From assembly GCA_963846165.1 (NCBI GenBank), contig CAWJUU010000005.1, positions 1 to 64,000 of the forward strand: a stretch of 64,000 bases of DNA. Reading direction: 5' to 3'. This document shows positions 1-9,516 of the stretch, piece after piece (position 1 is the first letter of the stretch; every line of letters starts with the position of its first letter). The notes beneath the pieces were generated by a model. That model worked only from the letters and a program-made list of their open reading frames with translations, searched no databases and was not told where the DNA came from. Source of the DNA: WHSW01 sp963846165 (lineage in GTDB: Bacteria > Actinomycetota > Thermoleophilia > Solirubrobacterales > 70-9). A program made the translations under genes and the position numbers.

Positions 1-711
1 AGCCGTAAAGGGTTCCGCCGACGACCAGGAATCTGGCGCGCGGCTCGTGCTCGAGGGTCTGGGCGGCGGCACCCAGGAACGTCCCCTGGCCCTTCCACCT
101 GACGAGGCGCCCGAAGACCCCTACGACCGGCGCATCGTCCGCCCAGCCAGCATCGGGTGGCAAGGGCGCCGGCTCGGTCGGGAAGGTCTCGATCGGAAGC
201 GCGTTCGGGATCACCTGCGGTCGCAGGTGCCAGGCCCGGCGGAAGCTGTCGGCCATCCAGCGGGAGGGGACCACCACGGCATCGTGGCAGCCGTGGCGGC
301 GGCCAGCTGAACGGCGGTCGCCGAAGGCGTGCGTCGTGCGACGTCGTGCAGCGTCATCACCGCCGGGCGACCTGCGAAGCGGGCCGCCCAGCCCGCGACA
401 AAGGACATTTTCTCCCCCCAACCATCGATCACGTCCACGTCCGTCTCGCGCGCGGTCGCGGCGACGGCCCGTATCGTGGCCGGCAGTCGCCAGACGTGGC
501 GGACGCGGGGCGGGGATGGGGCCAAGACTCTTACCGGCACGCCGAGTTCGCGCAGCTCCTCGACGAACGGCCCCTCGGCCAGCGAGGCAACCGAGGGCTC
601 GACGCCGGCGGCGCGCAGGTGGCGCAAACGTCCGAGAAGGGCCGTCTCCGCCCCCGCACGTTCGGATGCGCCTTGGACGTACAGCACCCGAAGGGGACGC
701 GTGCCGAGCAC
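1..711 (-). CDS. GT4-type glycosyltransferase, 3' end outside window, one frameshift
   Basis: Starts at a GTG at 711 and runs off the left edge. The first ~140 residues form the N-terminal half of a GT-B fold: a first beta strand RVLYVQGASERAGAET, then a THDVARR-like acceptor-side segment. Near 275-295 the frame changes. In the next frame the protein continues without a stop to position 1: VVVPSRWMADSFR, VIPNALPIETF (start of the C-terminal Rossmann domain) and VVGVFGRLVRWKGQ, the typical GT4 donor-domain opening. The role is probably transfer of a nucleotide-sugar residue in exopolysaccharide assembly, given the neighbouring methyltransferase, GT fusion, GT2 and Wzz-like genes. The break is probably a sequencing indel because no coding signal is lost. 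It is divergent from the gene at 900. Confidence 0.82.
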
Positions 712-899
712 TGGGTCACCCTAACATCGGCAAGCGAACGGTGCCGAGCACATCACCCCACGATCGCAGGGGTAGCGAGCCGGCCCCCGGGACGACGCTG
801 GGCAGCACCGCCCCGATCGGTCACGACGCTGGCCGTGACCGACCTCTTCTAACCTATGGCCGTGACGCTACTTATCACGCCGGTTCCCGCGGGCCGAGC

Positions 900-1880
900 A
901 TGGCGCCCCTGAGCCCCTCGCGGCGCGGGCGGTCGCCGTGGACACGGTTGCGCTGGGGGGCGGGCGCAGCCAAGGCGTACGTCGAGGGGCCGCCATGGCT
1001 CCGGCAGGTAATGCGTCGCCAGCTGCTCCTGTCGCTGCTCGAACGGCACGTGACCCCGCTCGTCGCGATCGACGACGATGGGATCACGTACCTCATCGAC
1101 ACGGCCGATCGCGGGCCGATCACGCTGAGGATCTTCGCGGGCGGGACGTACGAGGGGCCGCTGATGCGGCGGGTCGTGCGCCTCCTCGCGGATCTTCGTG
1201 GCGAGGCGGATCCGCTCGCGGGGCGGGTGTTCGTCGACGTGGGAGCGAACATCGGCACGGCTACGCTCTGCGCTCTCAAGCGTTTCGGCGCCGCGACCAC
1301 GCTGGCGCTCGAGCCACACCCGGCGAACTTCCGGCTGCTGCGGATGAACCTGATCGCAAACGACGTCGACGAGTTGGTTCTACCCCTGCAGGTCGCCGTC
1401 TCCGATGACGAGGGCGAGCTTGAGCTCGAGGTCTCGTCCCACAACATCGGAGATCACCGAGTCCGGACCGGCACCGAGACCGGCCCCGGTGCAATCCGGG
1501 AGGCCGAACGAACCACGATCCGGGTTCCGGCGATCACACTCGATATCGCGGTGGAGAGGGCGCAGATCGATCCGGCCGCGATCGGCCTGGTCTGGATCGA
1601 CGTTCAGGGCCATGAGCCGCAGGTGCTCCTCGGAGCGGATGCGGTCGTTGGCGCGCGAGTCCCGATCCTGATCGAGTACTGGCCCTACGGCCTCGACCGC
1701 GCCGGTGGCCTCGAGGCGCTGCACCGCATCGTGTCCGAGCGCTTCACCGACGCGTGGAACGTCGGAGAGGAGGGCAGCGAGGCTCCGATCACCAGGCTGG
1801 CGGCGTCTGAGGTCGACTCACTCGCGACCCGCTATCCCTCTGAGGACGACTCGACCAACCTCCTCCTGCTCCGGGGTTGA
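900..1880 (+). CDS. FkbM family SAM-dependent methyltransferase
   Basis: 326 residues from the ATG at 900. The open frame extends upstream to 336, but that part is antisense to the GT4 gene and has no protein-like signal. Motif I of the SAM-binding Rossmann fold is at residues ~110-123 (VFVDVGANIGTATL), the acidic end of beta 2 is at ~138 (LEPHPANFRLLRMNL), and the FkbM-typical segment IGLVWIDVQGHEPQVLLG lies in the C-terminal third. FkbM enzymes O-methylate sugars or polyketides. Here, inside a polysaccharide locus, methylation of a glycan hydroxyl is likely. Its last 49 bases overlap the 3' end of the convergent polymerase-glycosyltransferase gene. Confidence 0.88.
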   Translation: MAPLSPSRRGRSPWTRLRWGAGAAKAYVEGPPWLRQVMRRQLLLSLLERHVTPLVAIDDDGITYLIDTADRGPITLRIFAGGTYEGPLMRRVVRLLADLRGEADPLAGRVFVDVGANIGTATLCALKRFGAATTLALEPHPANFRLLRMNLIANDVDELVLPLQVAVSDDEGELELEVSSHNIGDHRVRTGTETGPGAIREAERTTIRVPAITLDIAVERAQIDPAAIGLVWIDVQGHEPQVLLGADAVVGARVPILIEYWPYGLDRAGGLEALHRIVSERFTDAWNVGEEGSEAPITRLAASEVDSLATRYPSEDDSTNLLLLRG

Positions 1881-4587
1881 GGCCCTACAGCGACGGCGGC
1901 CTCGAGCGCCTCCTCGAACCGCTCGATCACGGCGTCCCAGCTGTGATCGCGCAGGATCCGCTCGCGTCCCCGGCGCCCGATCTCGGCGGCGGCCGGGCGA
2001 TCGTTCAGCAGCCGGCGGAGCCCGTCCGCGAGCTCCGTGGGTCCTCCGCCACGATCGCGTCGACCCCATCCTGCACGGCGATGCCCTCGAAGCCCACATC
2101 CGTGCCGACAACCGGCAGGCCCGCAGCCATCATCGTCAGGGTCTTCATCTTGATCCCCGCACCGGCCCACAGCGGCACCACGCCAACGGCGCTCCGAGCG
2201 AGTATCGCCGAGATGTCCTCGACGAACCCGAGGACCCTTACCCCGGTCAGATCCGCGAGGGCCTGCACATCCGCAGGCGGGTCCCGGCCTGCGACGAGCA
2301 GTGTCGCGCCCTCTGCGCCGAGCGGAGCCCACGCCTCGCGGACGAAGCGGACGAGTCCCTCCACGTTGGGTTGGTAGCGCCCGTCACCAACCCACCCCAC
2401 CGCAGCCTCGGCGCCGACGGGATCGGCGATCAGCGGTGGCGGCGCCACGGCGGTCGGCACGACGTGGGGCCGCCATCGATATAGCCGCTCGAAGCGTTCG
2501 GCCTCCCGATCGGACGTGACGACCACCGCCGCCGCGAGCCGGCAGGTCTTTCGCTCGAAGGCCCTCGTCTGACCGACCGTGAGTCGATGCACCGCGCGCC
2601 CGCGAAGGCTCGTACCCCACGGAAGGTATAGCGTGCTGCTCGCCCCCTGAACGTTGTGCTTGTCGAGCACGACCGGGATCAGTTGATGCAGGCGCTCGAC
2701 GTAGGCGTGGGCGATGTCATCGAGAGTCACGGCAACGTCGAATCGGGGCGCCAATTCGGTCGCGCGACTGGCCAAGGCCGCGCTGGGCAAGCTCGACATC
2801 CATGGCGGTCTGCGCCGGACCACGGCCCCGCCCCAGCGGAACGCGAGGGCGCCCGCGCTCCGCTTCGGGTCCTCGGGGGGTGGGAAGGTCTCGACCCGGC
2901 CCCCGAGCTGGTCTGCGAGCTCCGCCACCAGTGCCGGCGGGGTGGGCTCACGCTCGCAGGCGAGCAGGTGCACCTCATGTCGTTCAGCCAGCGCCCTGCT
3001 GAGCCCGAGCTGGCGCCGGACTCCACCTGCGTTCTGCGGCAGCGGAAACTCGTTGGTGAGCAGCAGGATCCTCTTCCGGCCCGTGTCGCGGCCGAATCCG
3101 GCCGCGACTGCCGGCAGCGTCGAACCGTGCTCGCGAGCTCCTTCCTCATCCTGCTCCGAAACCTTCGCCGCAGCGAGCAGTGCGCCCACGAAGTACCAGA
3201 AGAGGACTGCGCTCACCCCGTAGAGGGCGTCGGCGGCCACCATGAGAACGCCCGACGCGATCAGCGGAGCCAGCAGCGACCGACGTTCGAACTCGCTGCC
3301 GCCTCCCGTTCGTCGCAGTCCGTACACCACCCCATAGGCGGCGCCGCCGACGACGAGGAGGAACCCGAGAGGGCCTAGCTGCCAGGCCAGCAACAGATAG
3401 CCGTTGTCCTCGAATGGCGCGGGCTCGGACGCCGTCGTGCTGATGCGCGACGCCCCGCCCACCGAGCCGACCCCATGACCGAGCGGGGCAGCGATTGCCT
3501 CCGGCCCATATTGCGTGAGCGCCTCGAAGCGAGCGCGGAAGGAGACGTCCTGGCCGAGGCTCCCGAAGCTCGTCGCCCGCTCGCTCACCTGAGTGCCGGC
3601 CGACGTGCCACCCGCCACCAGGTAGAGGCCGCCCAAGACCGCGACGAGGGCCAGGACCCGCGCGAGCGTCCTCCTACCCGAGAGGATGGTGATCACGAGC
3701 AGCGCCACCGCGAGCGCCAGCCACGCGCTACGGACGCCGATAAGCGCCACGCACAACAGCGCCAGTCCCGCTCCCAGCAGGCGGGCCCAGTCGAGTCGGC
3801 GGGCCACGACGATGATCGAGATCAGCAGCGCGAGAAGCGTGGCCAGCGTCCCGGGCGAGTTGAGGACGCTGAAGAATCGGAAGTCTCCCGCCTCCTTGCT
3901 CCCAGCTGTCACGAACCCCGTCGCCTGAAGCCACAGCTGATCCCAAGGAGGGAGCGTGGGGGCAAAGTACTGGTACAGGCCGTAGCCGGCAATGACGGGG
4001 AGAAGGACGAGGAAGATGCGCTCGACGACCAGGCGCCCGCGCAGCCGATCGGCGTAGCCGATCAGAATCGCAAGCGACGCGGACCCGTAGGCAAACAGGC
4101 CGAACAGCAGCGGCAATGGGTCAGAGGCCCCGAGCGGAATCCCGATCGCAAGTCCGACCCAAACCAGGCCGATCACGATCAGCGGGACCCCGCGGGGCGA
4201 GGCGCGGCGAAAGGCAATCAGACCGAGCACGGCCGTGGCGAGATAGGGGGCGAGCGAGAGCAGATCCGGGCCCGGCGAGACAACGACGTAGTCGAGCAAT
4301 CTGCGAAAGAGGGGCGCGAAGGTCCAGAGCACGAGCAGGACCGCGATGCCGGCGGTCGGCCAGCGCACGTAGAGACCCCCGGCCAGGGCGACGAACGCGA
4401 GCGTCAAGACCAACTGCCATTCCTCGGCGGCGGTGCCCAGCGCGATAACGAGAGCGGCAACTACGACCCAGGGGGCAAACCGCAGGTCGAGGCGCCGCGC
4501 GCGATCGAGATCGGCCCGCAGCGACTGTCTCCACCCCGCCCGGTGGAGGCGGTGCGGCGGGCCGGACGATGCGGGTGACGCGCTCAC
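1832..4587 (-). CDS. O-antigen ligase/polymerase-like membrane domain fused to GT-B glycosyltransferase, one frameshift
   Basis: One continuous frame from GTG 4587 carries two modules. Residues ~25-470 are a polytopic membrane domain with about a dozen hydrophobic segments and a Wzy/WaaL-like periplasmic region (YQYFAPTLPPWDQ, GHGVGSVGG). Residues ~505-918 are a GT-B glycosyltransferase (RILLLTNEFPLPQNAGGVR; WVGDGRYQPNVEGL; VPLWAGAGIKMKTLTMMAAG). I see no stop and no ATG/GTG/TTG suitable for a separate start at the junction (3090-3180). Near 2039-2041 a GGG run should be GGGG: the frame changes there and the C-terminal helix TELADGLRRLL continues to the stop at 1832. With the added base the length is 919 codons. 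It starts 17 bases after the GT2 stop, so it is probably co-transcribed. Two separate genes merged by an undetected error remain possible. Confidence 0.8.
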
Positions 4588-4604
4588 TGGCCGATCCGTC
4601 CGCG

Positions 4605-5612
4605 CTAGGGCAGGCGCTGACGGAAAGAAGCATCCGTCTCGGAGATCGTCGGCGGCATCGGCGCACCACCGCGCCGCAAGAGTCCCCAGGCGGTGGTCGC
4701 CACCGGCAGCAATCGGGGCTCGGCCGCCAGCGTTGAGTACAGGAATCGACGCCGGCGCTGCTGGGAGGGGGCGAGCCGACGAGCGGCAGCGAGATCGTCG
4801 CGGGCGGCCCGAGGGGCGCCCTGACGCAGGCGAAGGCCGGCGCGGGCGATGTGCGAGTGCGCCAGCCGTTTGCGTCGCAACTGCTCCTCCGCAGGATCGG
4901 AGAAGCTGTACGAGCCGAAGACGACCACGCAGGCGTTCCGGAAGTCCTCCTCGTCGGCGCTGATCTGGGTGGGATGATGCCGATAGACGACCCCGGGCTC
5001 GTCCAGCCAATACATCGGCCAGCGTCTCGAGGCGGCGTCGATCCAGAGGACCAGGTCGCCGATCACGACCTCGGGCCAGGGACGACGAACGTCCTCCCAC
5101 AACTCCCGACGCAGCACGGTGCATGAGGGAATGAACGTGTGATAGCGCAGCACGAGCGAGAGCCAGCGCTGGTGACGGCCGGCGGGCGGTAGAGCGGGCA
5201 AACGCTCGAGCGAGCCGGCGCTGCGCTCGATCCAGTAGGTCGTGCACACCATACCGAGCGACGGATCGGCGTCGAAACGCTCGCGCGCCCTGGCGAGGTA
5301 GGGCGGCAGCCATCGGTCGTCGTCGTGTAGGAAGGCGATGAAGCGCCCCTGGGCGCGGTCCATTGTGGTGGTGTGATTGAGGGCGAAGCCCAGCGGCGCG
5401 GGATTTGGGAAGTACCGGATGCGCGGGTCGGCCACCTTCGCCACGGCGGACTCGAGCGAGCCGCCTGAGTCGTCGGAGACGATCACTTCCAGATCGCGAT
5501 GGGTCTGGTCGAGCACGCTTCGGAGGGCCTGCCGGAACGAGGTCGAGTCCCGGCGAGCTGGCATGCAGACGGAGACTTCCGGGGTGACCGATGGTGCGGA
5601 CTCGGGAGCCAT
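4605..5612 (-). CDS. GT2 family glycosyltransferase
   Basis: 335 residues. A GT-A fold opens with VSVCMPARRDSTSFRQALRS (residues ~13-32), then the nucleotide-binding VIVSDDSGG at ~44-51 and the metal-binding D-x-D variant HDDD at 96-99. The C-terminal part contains a YRHHPTQIS segment and a basic tail rich in Arg. The enzyme should transfer a sugar from a nucleotide donor to a growing lipid-linked glycan at the inner face of the membrane. It lies between the Wzz/BY-kinase-like gene (upstream, 26 bases) and the polymerase fusion (downstream, 17 bases) on the same strand, so the three form one probable transcription unit. No signal peptide or membrane segment is visible. Confidence 0.9.
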   Translation of the reverse strand: MAPESAPSVTPEVSVCMPARRDSTSFRQALRSVLDQTHRDLEVIVSDDSGGSLESAVAKVADPRIRYFPNPAPLGFALNHTTTMDRAQGRFIAFLHDDDRWLPPYLARARERFDADPSLGMVCTTYWIERSAGSLERLPALPPAGRHQRWLSLVLRYHTFIPSCTVLRRELWEDVRRPWPEVVIGDLVLWIDAASRRWPMYWLDEPGVVYRHHPTQISADEEDFRNACVVVFGSYSFSDPAEEQLRRKRLAHSHIARAGLRLRQGAPRAARDDLAAARRLAPSQQRRRRFLYSTLAAEPRLLPVATTAWGLLRRGGAPMPPTISETDASFRQRLP

Positions 5613-5638
5613 CTCATCGCTGGGATGCGCGACGGCCG

Positions 5639-7135
5639 CTACGACCTCTCGTCGATCACGCTCGCCGGCGCAAAGCCGACGGCCGCGATACCGAACAGGT
5701 GCGCCTGCAGGGACTCGATCGCCTCACGCAACTCCTCGGCGCGCTCACGGTCCGCAATGCCGTTGCGACACACGGCGACCACTCCGTCGGCTGCGCGCAC
5801 GAACGGCACCGCGTTGGCCGCCAGCAGGAGCGGCGGCGTCTCGACGACGATGAACTCGTACTCGGCCTGCAATCGCTCGAGCGCGCGCGCGACGATATCC
5901 GGGCTGGCGAGGTGCGCCGTCCCGTCCTGGGCCCCCGGCGCGATGAGGTCCAGCCGGCGCCCCTCGACCACCTCAACCGGCGTCACGACCTCCCCCAGGC
6001 CGGCGCCGCCCAATAGCGCGCTCAGCCCGCCGGGAGCCCCGTTGGAGTCGGAGACCAGCGCGCTCGGACGGGCGTCGTTTGCGTCGAGCAGCAGGGTGCG
6101 CGTCCCGCTCGCCGCTGCGGTCGCCGCCAAATACCACGCGGTGGTGGACTTGCCCTCGAGGTTCGCCCCGGACGTGATGGCGACACTCTGGGCCGTCGCC
6201 GCATCCGGCGCATGCCGGAGGACCGCCAAGAGGAGCCGGAAGGGCTCTGCCTCACGTGGGGCGAGATCGGCAACGGGCCACCGGTTCCCCAACGCGACCG
6301 TGCTGGGAATGCGGGTCAAGATCGGAGCCTGCATCGCGATCTCCAGGTTGCGCACCGACAGCACTCGCCCGTCCGCCCCCGCCCTGAGAGCGACGATCCC
6401 GAGGCCGATCAGCAGGCCGAGGATCCCGCCGGCGATTCCGACGAGCTCGGGGGCCGCCCCGCTCGGACTCGACGGCGGCGTGGCGGGCCGGCTGAGCGCC
6501 ACGCTGGCGGGGCGGAGCGCCTCGGTCAATCGCAGCTGCGCGATGCGATCGTTGAGCGAGTCCAGATCGCTTAGGGCGGCGGGGTCGCCGCGGCTATCGC
6601 GCGCCCGTTCGGCGGCAATCCTCTCCAGGTCGATACGAGCCTGACGAACCAGGTCGAGATCCCTGGACTGCCGCAAATCGACGTATTCGTGGGCGAGGGC
6701 GTTGGCGATCCTGGCCGCATCCCGTGGACGGGAGGCGGTCGCCGTCACGGGAACGAGCCCCGTCTGTTCGTCGACTGAAACGCTTGTGTCCTCGAGAACC
6801 TGCTTGGGGGTGAGCGACAACTCAGGCTCGAGAGCCTGGGCCGCCCGCCGCGCAATACTGCGTTGGTGAACCCGTGGGGGGAGCTCGGTGAGCACGTTCT
6901 GAATCGGCTTGAAGGAGGTGCCGGCCCCAACGCCGACGACCTCCGCCGCGAGGTTGGCGTTGTTGACCTGCAGCAGCGCCTCGGCCTGGTACTCGCGGTC
7001 GCCGAGGCGCGCGAGCAGGAACCCGGCCAGGCCGAGGCTCACGGCGCACAGCAGCGGGATCCACCACTGCCAGCGCAGGGCCTCACGGAGCCCCGTCCCG
7101 GCCTCCGGTGAGCGCTCTTCGGCAGACATCGGCAT
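5639..7135 (-). CDS. Wzz/BY-kinase-like polysaccharide co-polymerase with degenerate ATP site
   Basis: 498 residues from ATG 7135; a second ATG lies at 7129. The Wzz-type layout is clear: a membrane segment at ~24-42, an extracytoplasmic coiled-coil-rich domain, a second membrane segment at ~232-250, then a cytoplasmic BY-kinase-like domain. Walker A is SGANLEGKSTTA (~322-333), Walker A' is LLLDANDARPS (~348-358) and Walker B is IVVETPP (~429-435), where family members usually have Asp before the TPP or DxPP element. The C-terminus ends in APASVIDERS with no tyrosine cluster. It should control chain length and export of the polysaccharide. Kinase autophosphorylation is doubtful because the tyrosine tail is missing. 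First gene of the - strand unit, divergent from fabD. Confidence 0.85.
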   Translation of the reverse strand: MPMSAEERSPEAGTGLREALRWQWWIPLLCAVSLGLAGFLLARLGDREYQAEALLQVNNANLAAEVVGVGAGTSFKPIQNVLTELPPRVHQRSIARRAAQALEPELSLTPKQVLEDTSVSVDEQTGLVPVTATASRPRDAARIANALAHEYVDLRQSRDLDLVRQARIDLERIAAERARDSRGDPAALSDLDSLNDRIAQLRLTEALRPASVALSRPATPPSSPSGAAPELVGIAGGILGLLIGLGIVALRAGADGRVLSVRNLEIAMQAPILTRIPSTVALGNRWPVADLAPREAEPFRLLLAVLRHAPDAATAQSVAITSGANLEGKSTTAWYLAATAAASGTRTLLLDANDARPSALVSDSNGAPGGLSALLGGAGLGEVVTPVEVVEGRRLDLIAPGAQDGTAHLASPDIVARALERLQAEYEFIVVETPPLLLAANAVPFVRAADGVVAVCRNGIADRERAEELREAIESLQAHLFGIAAVGFAPASVIDERS

Positions 7136-7241
7136 CAAGCATTCCACACCGTGACCGCGTACTGCCGCCCCTAACGCGCGTTTGCCCTGCTCCCCGCCCA
7201 CCGAGCCGAAGGGGGGTTAGTCTGTACTCAAGGTGTCTTCG

Positions 7242-8243
7242 ATGACCGGAAAAGCGCCCACGCAGCCCCGAAGCGATCGTGGAGGTCATTCCGCGAACCC
7301 GCCGCCCGCGGTGCTCTTTCCCGGCCAGGGGAGTCCGCCGCGCGATATGCGGGAGCGGGTCGAGCGCGATATGCCCGAGCTCGCCGCGCTGCTCTATGAG
7401 GAGGTGGGAACGGACGTCTTCAACGAGCCGGAGGGCTCCCAGCGGCGGCTACAGTCAGCCCTGTTCGCATCGATCATGTGCGGCTGGGAGCGCCTTAGCG
7501 AGATCTTCGGCAGCGGGGCAGCGGGCTCGGGAGACAGGTTCGAGGTCCCGGAGGCCTTCGCCGGACACTCACTCGGCGAAGTCGCGGCGCTGGTCGCCGC
7601 CGGAGCGATCGACCTCGAGCAGGCCGTTCATCTCGTCCACCTGCGGGGCGACGTGATGGAGCGGGCGCTCGCGGGGCCCGCGCGCGGTGCGATGGCGGCG
7701 CTGATCGGCCCGGAGGCTCACCGTCTCGCCGAGCGCCTGACGGCCGATCGGAAGCTGTGGCTGGCCAACGACAACTCCGCGGTCCAGGTGGTGTTGTCCG
7801 GGACCGAGCCCGAGGTCGATGCAGCTATTGACGAGGCGGCGGCTGCCGGGCTTCGCGTCGTCAAGTTGCCGGTGAATGGCGCCGGGCATTCACCTCTGAT
7901 GGAGGGGTGCTTGCCCGAATACGTGGAAGCGCTCGAGCGTGTCGACTTCCGAATGCCGAGGGTGCCGGTCTACTCGGGCGCCACGGCGCGTCCGTTCACG
8001 GATCCGCGTCGAGAGCTCGCCCTGAGCCTGACCAGCACGGTGCGCTTTCGAGAGATCCTGCTCGACCTTCACGGCCGCGGCGTACGGCGGTTCATCGACA
8101 CCGGGCCGGGGCACACGATGGCGGGCCTGGCCCACAAGACGCTGACCGACGTCATCACGGTGACCGTCCAGGACCTCGAGCAGGGTGCAGGCATTACGGG
8201 GACCGCCCCGGACCCGGTGGTCCCGCTCGAGCGGAGTGTGTGA
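7242..8243 (+). CDS. fabD: Malonyl-CoA:ACP transacylase (FabD-like)
   Basis: 333 residues from ATG 7242, chosen because AAGGTG at 7230-7235 sits 6 bases upstream; a GTG at 7233 is in frame. The family motifs are present: FPGQGSP near the N-terminus (oxyanion), GHSLGE with the nucleophilic Ser ~110, Arg ~135 in HLRGD that binds the malonyl carboxylate, and the catalytic His ~216 in GAGHSPLM. The enzyme moves malonyl, or here perhaps alkylmalonyl, from CoA to ACP. It is translationally coupled to the crotonyl-CoA carboxylase/reductase gene (stop and a possible GTG start overlap at 8240-8243). This placement suggests it loads the product of that enzyme. No ACP gene is seen nearby. It may not be the housekeeping fabD. 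Confidence 0.9.
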   Translation: MTGKAPTQPRSDRGGHSANPPPAVLFPGQGSPPRDMRERVERDMPELAALLYEEVGTDVFNEPEGSQRRLQSALFASIMCGWERLSEIFGSGAAGSGDRFEVPEAFAGHSLGEVAALVAAGAIDLEQAVHLVHLRGDVMERALAGPARGAMAALIGPEAHRLAERLTADRKLWLANDNSAVQVVLSGTEPEVDAAIDEAAAAGLRVVKLPVNGAGHSPLMEGCLPEYVEALERVDFRMPRVPVYSGATARPFTDPRRELALSLTSTVRFREILLDLHGRGVRRFIDTGPGHTMAGLAHKTLTDVITVTVQDLEQGAGITGTAPDPVVPLERSV

Positions 8244-8245
8244 CG

Positions 8246-9505
8246 ATGGCGCCTGAGCTGGTCGCGAAGCCGAGCGAGGTCGAGACGGCGGTCGGCGAGC
8301 TGCCGCACACGATGCAGGCATGGGTGATCCGAGAAGACCGCCTTGGCGAGCCGGCCCATGCGATGCGCCTCGAGGAAGTGGAAGTGCCGGAGCCCGGCCC
8401 CTTCGAAGTCGTGGTTCGGGTAATGGCGGCTGGGGTCAACTACAACAATGTCTGGGCCTCCCTCGGCAGGCCGGTCTCGGTGTTCCGCATGCACCCCGAG
8501 GACGACCGCCACATCGGCGGCTCCGACGGCGCGGGCATCGTCTGGAAGGTCGGCCCCGGCGTGACTCGATGGAAGCCCGGCGACGAGGCTGTCGTCCACG
8601 GCAACCATGCCTCCTATGAGGATCCCGAGGTGCACGGCTTCGATCCGATGGCCGCGCCGAGCCAAAAGGCATGGGGCTATGAGACGACTTGGGGCGCCTT
8701 CGCGCAGTTCTGCAAGGTGCAGGCCCAACAACTCCTCCCGAAGCCTGCCCACCTGTCTTGGGAGGAGGCGGCGTCCTACGGCGTAGGGCTCTTCACCGCG
8801 TACCGCATGCTGATCGATCGCTGCGGGCTCCAAGCCGGCCAGAGCGTCCTCATATGGGGGGCGGCCGGCGGCTTGGGTGTCTTTGCGACCCAGCTGTGTC
8901 TGCTCACGGGCGCGCGCTGCGTCGGTGTCGTATCCAGCGAGGCGAAGGGCGGGCTCGTCGCCCGGTTGGGAGCAACGGGATGGATCGATCGCCGCGAGTA
9001 CGCCGGCATGCTGCGACGGGACGACGAGACGCCGGCAGAGGAGCGGGCGCGTTTGGCGGAGACGCGCCGCTTTGCCAAGCGCGTGAAGGAGATCCTCGGC
9101 GAGGCCCCGCACATCGTCTTCGAGCACGTCGGCCGGGCCACGTTCCCGACCTCCGTCTACACGGTCGGACCGTTCGGAAAAGTAGTGATCTGCGGCGCGA
9201 CGTCCGGCTACGAGCTCGACTTCGACGTCCGGCACCTGTGGATGCGCCAGAAGCAGATCATCGGCTCGCACTTCGCCAATGGGTGGCAGTGTCACAGGGC
9301 CAACGCCCTCGTGGCGCAGGGGCGGATACACCCCGTGCTGTGGCGCACCATGCGGTTCGACGAGACCGCCGACGCGCACCAGCTGATGTACGAAGGTCGA
9401 CACCTCGGGAAGATCGCGGTCCTCGTCGGCGCCGACCGCGAGGACCTCGGTCGCACCACCACGGGCCCGGGCGCGATTCGCGTCGAAGCCGCGGCGGGTC
9501 GGTAG
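8246..9505 (+). CDS. ccr: Crotonyl-CoA carboxylase/reductase
   Basis: 419 residues from ATG 8246; an in-frame GTG at 8240 would overlap the fabD stop. It is a zinc-free medium-chain dehydrogenase/reductase of the CCR group: N-terminal GroES-like domain with AAGVNYNNVWASLGRPV and GGSDGAGIVWKVG, then the NADPH Rossmann motif WGAAGGLGVFATQL and CCR-type segments WGYETTWGAFAQFCKVQ and FEHVGRATFPTSV. CCRs reductively carboxylate crotonyl-CoA to ethylmalonyl-CoA, or longer enoyl-CoAs to alkylmalonyl-CoAs, for the ethylmalonyl-CoA pathway or as polyketide/fatty-acid extender units. Lying between fabD and a KASIII, it more likely supplies a branched extender than central carbon flux. Substrate chain length cannot be read from the sequence. 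Confidence 0.9.
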   Translation: MAPELVAKPSEVETAVGELPHTMQAWVIREDRLGEPAHAMRLEEVEVPEPGPFEVVVRVMAAGVNYNNVWASLGRPVSVFRMHPEDDRHIGGSDGAGIVWKVGPGVTRWKPGDEAVVHGNHASYEDPEVHGFDPMAAPSQKAWGYETTWGAFAQFCKVQAQQLLPKPAHLSWEEAASYGVGLFTAYRMLIDRCGLQAGQSVLIWGAAGGLGVFATQLCLLTGARCVGVVSSEAKGGLVARLGATGWIDRREYAGMLRRDDETPAEERARLAETRRFAKRVKEILGEAPHIVFEHVGRATFPTSVYTVGPFGKVVICGATSGYELDFDVRHLWMRQKQIIGSHFANGWQCHRANALVAQGRIHPVLWRTMRFDETADAHQLMYEGRHLGKIAVLVGADREDLGRTTTGPGAIRVEAAAGR

Positions 9506-9516
9506 GCCTGAACGTC

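Noticed and set aside
336..899. Long N-terminal extension of the FkbM methyltransferase frame
   Set aside because: It is antisense to the GT4 gene, is Arg/Pro-rich without domain signal, and ATG 900 gives the normal family length.
3475..4578. 367-codon + strand frame opposite the polymerase domain
   Set aside because: Highly charged Arg/Glu/Gln translation typical of antisense to a membrane protein; the - strand shows clear transmembrane segments.
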